Assembly: GCA_963921825.1 (NCBI GenBank) | Contig: OY997589.1 | Coordinates: 80,646,523-80,710,522, forward strand | Origin: Erodium maritimum | Lineage: Eukaryota > Streptophyta > Magnoliopsida > Geraniales > Geraniaceae | Length of the DNA stretch: 64,000 nt | Reading direction: 5' to 3' | Shown: in pieces, positions 57,400 through 64,000 of the stretch | How positions within the stretch are numbered: the stretch's first letter is position 1 | Layout: every line of letters begins with the position of its first letter | The notes under the pieces: generated by a model | Told to the model about the DNA's origin: nothing | The model's input: the letters and a program-made list of their open reading frames with translations, nothing else | Databases searched by the model: none | Position numbers and translations under genes: made by a program

Positions 57400-57780
57400 A
57401 AGAGTTGTTTTCTTAGGCGGTTCGTGAGAGCACGGCTAGGTGCCCTCAATCATGTTCAAAGCTTGGTTTTGGAATAGCTTACCCATCCATGGAGGATGGA
57501 GTGCCCTACTGACCCGAGGACTTAGGCAAGCTTGATGCTGACTCCACCGGAGTGGACGAACCAGATCACAACAACGCATGATCTCCACACTGAGGAGGAC
57601 ACATACCAACCACTTGAATCCAACAATCCAACACACATTCAACCCTTTTAATGCCTCACTTGATCACAAGCCCACGTTACTTGGCTCGGCGATAGTCATA
57701 TCCTCAACATGTCAATTTAAAGCATCATGTATATACATTCTTGCCGATGTGGGACAGGGACCAATATATAACGAGTAGCT
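57400..57780. repeat. Interspersed repeat related to the 62 kb and 63 kb units
   Basis: TTTTAATGCCTCACTTGATCACAAGCC.ACG.TACT.GGCTCGGCGATAG and the end GATGTGGGAC align with 62294-62404 and 63270-63378. It is a third, more diverged copy of a dispersed repeat, possibly TRIM-like. Class not established. Confidence 0.45.
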
Positions 57781-57899
57781 CAACACATGACATTAAACAC
57801 ACAAATTTCCATGTAGTTTTACGGTATGTTAAATCAATTAAAATGTTATTAGGCTGACATGTATCTCTCCCACCTAGAGTTAGAGGTATCGGAAGTGTT

Positions 57900-59940
57900 A
57901 TCGTTAAGTCTTTCTTGATGGTGCTTGTTTTATGTCTTATTCACCGTTTGCGTGGGGATTAGGGTTGAGAAGGTTGCATCTAGCGATGCGGTAGAGGAGG
58001 GAGGACAAAGCCTATGTGGATGGCGGCGACACCTGAACTGGCTCTTCGACCGTGGAACTAGGTTTTCAAATAGTCGTCTCTGGTGCGACACTGATTTACG
58101 ATCACCATCACCGTCACGCTTTAACCTTTTCCAATGACGATCACCTCATCATCTGGACTGATGCCCCCATGCCCCTCTTCAGAGGTCGTCCGACCACAGA
58201 AAGCGAGGAGGAAGAGGCGCCCGAAAGTGGCCTCATCTTCTCTTCCTTCGGTGCCAATCAACTTTGAAAGGCCTTCTTCTCCGAATATTTCATCCATTCT
58301 CTTCTCTCCGGGTCACACCTTGCTGGCATCCTTGGCGCAACCGGTATCGTCTATCTAGGGTTTCCTTAGCCTCGTCATCACTAGCGCAACTGGTGACCGA
58401 TCCTCTCCCTCAAGATGGTCTTGTTTCCATAAGGACGGAGGGTTCGATACTGTTGCAGACTTCGGCATCTCTACCACCGCCTCCGGCTTGGCCTGTTTCT
58501 CGAGTAATGGCAGCACCTTTGGTCGTCCCTTTGATGCTTCTGGGGAACCTTCCTCCGGTTCCATTTGATCTGCAGCCCCATGGGTGGTGAAATCACCCAT
58601 ATTCACCCTTCAATATGGGTTCTAAGAATGCTCCATCATGGAGGAGGAATACATCGAGATTGTGGTCCCGTTCACTCCAATGGACCCCACAATTCTAGCC
58701 CATCAAAGCTTTATAATGGTCGGGAAACTTCTAGCACCGCGATTTCCTCGGAAAGACTTCATGCTAGGGATCATCACTAGGGCATGGGGAAGTTCGGCAG
58801 CGGGGTTGGTGATTAAGGACCTCGAGCCGGGAACCTATGCCTTCTACTTTGAGTCACAAGAGGCCAGGTTTGGGTTCGTAAGAACGAGTCATGGTGCTTC
58901 GATTGCTACCCACTACTGCTCGGGGACATTGATCTAATGGAAAGGGATCTCCCCAAACTAGATCGCTTACAATTGTGGGTCCATGATAAGGGTCTGGCTT
59001 TATTGGTTCGAACCTGGTCAACTAGAGAAACCATTGGAGCTGCATTAGGGTAATGCGTGGATGGTCCTTGATTGTTCGTTGTGTAGGTTCATGTTCCTAC
59101 AGTTTTGGGAATTCCCATATCCAATTAGGGTTATCCCGACCTACAACAAGCTATCCACATTCTGCTACAACTGTGATGAATAGGTCACGTGGTTCAGGAT
59201 TACGACCAAGAGATGTCAAGGGTGCCCCGGTTTGATAAATCACCTCTAGAGTTCAAAGCAGATACTTTGGGGCAGAATTATGCTAATGATTTGGGGACTG
59301 GAGCACGAGCATCGTCTATTCCACCAGGCTTTGGTCTCTTAATCTCGAACACTGCACCTAAGGACCTCTCATCTCGAGGGAGAGACCCGATAGTAACCCT
59401 GAACACTACACCTAACCTGTGGCGTAGAGTGGAAGGGATTGGGGAGCATATGAGGGCCCTTGGGGAGGAATATAAAAGCTCGGCGGGTGGGTCGACCTGC
59501 ACTTCGTGGACTGCCCCATCTAGGCACTAGGTACGAAAAGAGGTTTGGTTGGAGAACCTCGAGAAGATCAAGTGATGGCTGGCAAGCAGTCTCGCCAAGA
59601 AGAATGATAGACAACCAAGGCTTCGGGGACCATGCTCGAGATGGGTCCCTGGTGCAAGCCTATCCTCCCCTTGGTACTATTGAGATCAGGTTCGATCGCT
59701 TTCCTCACGACGAAAAAAGTCCCCCCCCCCCCCCCCATAGGATCAAGCAGCGTTTAGGCACCATTTTGAGTGGTTCTCGACAGTATCGGATTTTAATTTA
59801 TGTCATGTTTTCTAAAGGTCATATGTCGCAACGGCGATCTGTCGTAGAGTTTTTGGAAAAGGACCTTTTGGGGGCCGTTCTTTGTACTGACTTTTTTTTT
59901 CAATATTAGTAAAATAGTACCTTTCGCTCAAAAAAAGCAA
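57900..59940 (+). pseudogene. ORF1-only LINE, rightward, third DUF4283 copy
   Basis: Leader to about 58630. ORF1 from 58638 reads MEEEYIEIVVPFTPMDPT...KDFMLGIITRAWGSSAAGLVIKDLEPGTYAFYF, then broken frames. A CYNC knuckle start (STFCYNC, near 59160) is followed by a stop. The 3' end is CCTTTCGCTCAAAAAAA (about 59923-59938). There is a C-run at 59720-59737. No endonuclease or RT. Confidence 0.6.
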
Positions 59941-60616
59941 ACTACAAAAGATCACATTAACATATTACATAATATTACTCTAACATATTACTAATTATTA
60001 CATTAACTTTCATTCATATGGTCTTCAAATAATTCATTGTCGGATGTATATAGCCCATTGTCTGACATTTCATGTGTTTCATTCTGTCTCGTCCTGTAAG
60101 TCACCGTCCAACGAACATATAATATTGAATTTTGAGAGAATTTGAGGTGAAACTAGTTGGGTTTTGATGTACAAACGAACAAAGTGTCATCTATTGTATA
60201 TATGGAAAAAAGTTCAAATGTTTTTATTATTTCATTATTTTAAGAAGTAAAACGTTAACATGATCGTTGGAAATTACAACGGTTACTCTTTTTTTTTTTA
60301 AATGCATGACACGTGGCAGAAGAGTAGTAGCCAGCAGTAGTGGGTTCGGGTCCGGAACCCCTACTGCGCGTCAGGTTGCGGCTCGAACCCGCGGGCATCG
60401 GGTTCGCCTGCCCATTTCAAGCCAACGCTACACATGCTCCTAGGGAGACGCATAGTTTACTAAAGAGAGACAGTTTAAACTTTACGACTCCTTAACGGAT
60501 TTACCAAAGAGACGAACAAAAATAGGTAGCACAATGCATAATTGTTACGTCCCCTTAGTGAGACGCATCAAAACTAGGTACCACGACATAGAAAAGGGAT
60601 GCTCCCTTGGTGTAGC
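59941..60616. other. AT-rich intergenic DNA
   Basis: No gene. 60296-60420 is GC-rich, follows a T-run and contains GGCTCGAACCC, which resembles a Pol III B-box in a possible SINE. No A-box or duplication was confirmed. Confidence 0.3.
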
Positions 60617-60619
60617 TAA

Positions 60620-61224
60620 GGCTATCCACAATGGGAGTGAATCTGTGTCTATTTGGGCGTCGAATCGGTCCAAAAACCCCAAAAAGTGGGCCTAATCCAA
60701 GTCTTTTCGTCGATTCTGCGTCTAAGAGGGAAAAATGCATTCTAGGGTAGTGAGGTGCTACAAAAATGCATTCTAGGATAGTGAGCTGCCATAAAAAATA
60801 GTTAGGGTATGAAAGTGAAAAAATAGCATTCTAGCGTAGTGAGGTGCCACAAAAAATAGTTAGGGTAGTGAGATGAAAAAAAACACATAGTTAGGGTAGT
60901 GAGATGAAAATATCTCTTTCATTAATATTAAGTGCTTCGATGTGATGTTATTGTTCTGTTTATCATGCGGTAGGCTTTGGTCGTTGGTGTGTGTTGTTGG
61001 TTTCCGGAAATAATAATATGTTTCCATCGTATGTCGTTATTCTTTTCATTGTTTTTAAATTATTAATGTATATTTTATTTAAATTTTTTTACATTAGACT
61101 CAGAATAAACGAATCGAGTGTATTCCAACTGTGGGTTGATTTGAATTACACCCACAAATCGGGTCTTTTCTCCACAAATCTTTCCAAAATTTGAGGCAAT
61201 TAGAAAATCGCATTGTGGATAGTC
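60620..61224. mobile_element. Tourist-like (PIF/Harbinger) MITE with internal tandem repeats
   Basis: Ends GGCTATCCACAATG and CATTGTGGATAGTC form 14-bp inverted repeats with one mismatch, flanked by TAA on both sides (60617-60619, 61225-61227), the Harbinger target. Length 605 bp. Inside, 60735-60915 repeats a unit of roughly 40 bp built on TAGGGTAGTGAGGTGC. No transposase. Confidence 0.65.
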
Positions 61225-61227
61225 TAA

Positions 61228-61935
61228 GAAGAGATGACAATGGTTTTGCGTCTCCCAAGGGTTGGCAACACATAACTTGGGCGACGCCACTAGCGACACA
61301 CAAACATAGATCTTGATTCGGTAATATAACATCACCGTTTCAAGGTCGTCTCCTTCATACTTACTCTATAAATACGTATCGTATACTTGATTGAAGTATA
61401 TTTTTGTTTTTAAGTTATGAGAAACAAATATTTCCCGGGATGCAGTTGAGGACGACGAATAAAAACAAGATCGGGTCGGAATTAGTAACACGAAAACATC
61501 CCCTAATAACCATTATAGAAGGAACCATGTCTTAAATATATCTCTATGACTCTAAGTCTCTATCTATCACCATTCCCTGAACAATCCAAAACCTTAAAGT
61601 TGCATGCAGAACAAATCCGTGAAAAACTATCAACCTTTAAGATACAGAAATTCACATAACTTCTTAGTTCTTACAACAAATTTGATCAGAAGAAATTACA
61701 AGTTGATCATTGATCAGTGTTAAGGTTCACAATCAGAACCATATTCATTCATTCTATGTGGAACACTGCTCTCTGCAGTGGCATGAAAGATCTATCAATT
61801 TGGCTTCCTCCACTGAACTCTGCTTCATATTCAGCAGAGTATACACCAACGAACACGGAAGTTAAGTCATTGTCGTGGCCAATTTTGTGCTCTCCATTCG
61901 AAACATCTAGCAATTAGACTTCTCATCGTGCAAAT
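61228..61935. other. Intergenic DNA
   Basis: No gene, repeat or transposon signature was recognised. Confidence 0.4.
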
Positions 61936-61939
61936 TCTC

Positions 61940-63655
61940 TAGCCACTGCAATATAAGATAAAAAGAAACCAAATGTGAAGCAAAAAAAAAAAAACTTAAG
62001 CCAACACAAACAGAGACCAAAATTTAAATAAAAAATTGGTTGTTCATGTGGAGTGGGACTTCCAGGTGCTGATATGGGCCTGCTCGGAACCAGCCCGTTA
62101 TCCATCCACCGGAGAGAGCGGGAGGTGGTCGCTGCTCTGTGAGGCCAGCCTGACGCGGTGCCCTCCTCTCTAGGGGTCTTTGGATACGAACCTTCGCTCA
62201 AACCCCAAGGCCCAACTCCCTCCTTGGATCGGGCAGGCCGGTGAACACCAAGCAGACCCAACCTGCTCAAGGCCCACAACAAGTCCAACCAATCTAATGC
62301 CCCGCTTGGTTACAAGCTCATGCTATTGAGCTCGGCAATGGCAAGCCACAACAAGGAGCACTATAAACAAATGAAGTATTTTTAAGTTATTCGATGTGGG
62401 ACATTGTTATACATCCAAAACATTCCTCAAAGTACCGCCTTTCAGTTTTTCATATGCCAATAGTCAAATAAAAATAGTTTCTATTTTGTAGGAAACTACC
62501 AAGTAAATAAATGTGCATATACAGACCTAAATATAGCTCCTAAAAAGCAATTCAAGCATTCAATTGCTGGTATATACTACTAGTTTTCTTGGCCAACTCA
62601 ATCAAAAAATACACCCGATGATGATTATAAGCTTGGTAGAATCAGATAGAAACACCTACTCACTATTACAGTTATCAAGCATCTCTTCGTTTTTGGTTCA
62701 TTAGGACAAGGGATTGTGAAAATAAGTTCAAAAGCTTATAGCTTTTTCATTCATCACTTCAAGCCTATCAAAAAAATCCCCTCATAACCGTAACATTGTT
62801 TCCAAGATCTAAAGCAACACATTAGTCTAATCCATGAATTACATATCATTCAAGTTCATGAAACAAAGTGATTGAACATAGCAAATGATTCAGCAATATA
62901 AGATCAAAAGAAATCAAATGATTCCGCAAAAATAAAATTAAAATCACCAAAAAAAGAGACCGAAGCCAAATTTGTATACCAATTTATATGCAAAATGTAT
63001 ATAAAAAAAATTGGTTGTTCATGCGGAGTGGGACTTCCAGGTGCTGATATGGGCCTGCTCAGAACCAGCCCGTTATCCATCCACCGGATGGAGCGGGAGG
63101 TAGTCGCTGCTCTGTGAGGCCAGCCTGACGCAGTGCCCTCCTCTCTATGGGCCTTTGGATCCAAGCCTTCGCTCAAACCCCAAGGTCCAACTCCATTCTT
63201 GGATTGGGCAGGCTGGTGAATACCAAACAGACTCAACCTGTTCAAGGCCCACACCCAGTCCAACCAATCTAATGCCCCGCTTGGTTACAAGCTCATGCTA
63301 TTGAGCTCGGCAATGGCAAGCCACAACAAGGAACACTATAAACAAATGAAATATTTGTAAGTTATCCGATGTGGGACATTGCTATAGATCCAAAACATTC
63401 TTCAAAGTATCACCTTTCAGTTTTTCATATGGAAATTGTCCAAATTTCTAGTTTCTAGGAAACTACTAGGTAAATAAATCTACATGTATAAACCTAAGTA
63501 TAGCTCCTAGAAAGAAATTAAAGCATTCAATTGCTGGTATTGGACAAGTATATACTACTCATTTTCTTGGTCAATTCAATCAAAAAATACACCCGATGAT
63601 TATAATCCATGAATTATATATCAAAGTTCACAAAACAAAGTGATTGAACATAGCT
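61940..63655. repeat. Tandem duplication, two units of about 950 bp
   Basis: GCAATATAAGAT starts unit 1 (about 61948) and unit 2 (about 62896). Within each, GGTTGTTCATG.GGAGTGGGAC (62037, 63011), CCCGCTTGGTTACAAGCTCATG (62301, 63275), CAATTGCTGGTAT (62560, 63529) and the closing AAAGTGATTGAACATAG (62865, 63638) keep the same order. Both units hold a leftward frame of about 86 codons ending in PTPHEQPIF (from 62288 and 63263). The frames differ at many residues, so selection on them is doubtful. The units lie beside the right-edge gene. Confidence 0.7.
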
Positions 63656-63712
63656 GAGTTACATAGTACATAACAAGAACACAACAACATTAGCATATCA
63701 TCAAGAACAAAC

Positions 63713-64000
63713 CTTTTGAAGAGGACTGAACCACAACAACATGCATAGTGTTGGTGTTGGGCGGAAGCTGCAAGTGCAGGGGAAAGAGCTTTCCGGTCAA
63801 GGGGCTGCGAGAACACACAATGATTTCCGCCAACCCAGTCTCCTCCTCCAATCTTCGAGTCAACTCATCAACCCCATTTCCCTTGAAAGTCAAGGAGCAA
63901 CCCTCTAACCCTTCACCCTCAACATCACCATTGTCATCAGCAATATGGTAGTAAATCGTCTTCCCATCGCTCTTCAAGCTCGAATTACTAGACTGCAAAT
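63713..64000 (-). CDS. Exon of an unrecognised gene entering at the right edge
   Basis: A leftward open frame enters at the edge and reads QSSNSSLKSDGKTIYYHIADD...VDELTRRLEEETGLAEIIVCSRSPLTGKLFPLHLQLPPN...MHVVVVQSSSK. A GT donor follows at 63712-63711 (TTCAAAAG then GTTTG), so this is an internal or first exon whose next exon is not visible in the window. It looks like real coding sequence (no low complexity, even hydrophobic pattern). I do not recognise the family. The start codon is not fixed, since the frame continues past the edge. Confidence 0.55.

Noticed and set aside
60340..60400. Possible tRNA gene
   Set aside because: A B-box-like GGCTCGAACCC is present, but no A-box at proper spacing and no cloverleaf could be made out.

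Overview
This is a plant nuclear window, most likely eudicot. It has spliced genes with short phase-consistent exons, AT-rich intergenic DNA, plant-type thioredoxin h and glutamate decarboxylase proteins, and a dense nest of LINE, Ty3/Gypsy, Copia, MULE, hAT and PIF/Harbinger DNA. I saw no prokaryotic gene organisation, CRISPR array, rRNA or convincing tRNA. The species cannot be named from the sequence alone.

Genes (few). A leftward ORF (307 to the left edge, unrecognised) and a rightward three-exon thioredoxin h gene (917-1650) share a 609-bp divergent promoter region. A leftward glutamate decarboxylase gene spans 23523-9604. It has five exons, and its first intron is 11.4 kb because of transposons. 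A leftward exon of an unrecognised gene enters at the right edge (64000-63713). Nearly everything else is mobile DNA or its debris.

Layout. 1-1.65 kb: gene pair. 1.85-9.5 kb: a TGTTGATAAAA-rich element split by a LINE, a solo LTR (4529-6656), a dead Harbinger transposase and a small LINE. 9.6-23.5 kb: glutamate decarboxylase, whose intron 1 holds LINE pieces, a hAT-type element, a rearranged chromovirus (Ty3/Gypsy with chromodomain) and another LINE. 24-26.7 kb: further TGTTGATAAAA-family DNA, one copy carrying a nested 932-bp MULE-type MITE with a perfect 9-bp target duplication. 26.8-37.5 kb: a dead full LINE (ORF1 plus endonuclease/reverse transcriptase) split by a second LINE, which is itself split by a solo LTR. 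37.5-40.1 kb: a 5'-truncated LTR of the same family. 40.5-47 kb: three more LINEs with recognisable target duplications or ORF2 remains. 47.0-51.5 kb: a solo LTR in reverse orientation carrying a Copia-type solo LTR. 51.5-60 kb: LINE debris, a foldback MITE and another solo LTR. 60.6-61.2 kb: a Tourist-like element. 61.9-63.7 kb: a roughly 950-bp tandem duplication beside the right-edge gene.

Main points. (1) The glutamate decarboxylase looks complete, but the near-invariant PLP-binding Asp of the HVDAASGG motif is Gly. (2) The thioredoxin has a three-fold repeated N-terminal extension and a WCRPC active site. (3) The chromovirus has an LTR end joined in inverted orientation to its protease region, as self-integration would produce. 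(4) One family of long LTRs occurs five times, four with 5-bp target duplications (three perfect, one 4/5), and never with an internal region. Nesting order was read from target-site duplications. Functions of unrecognised ORFs are left open.
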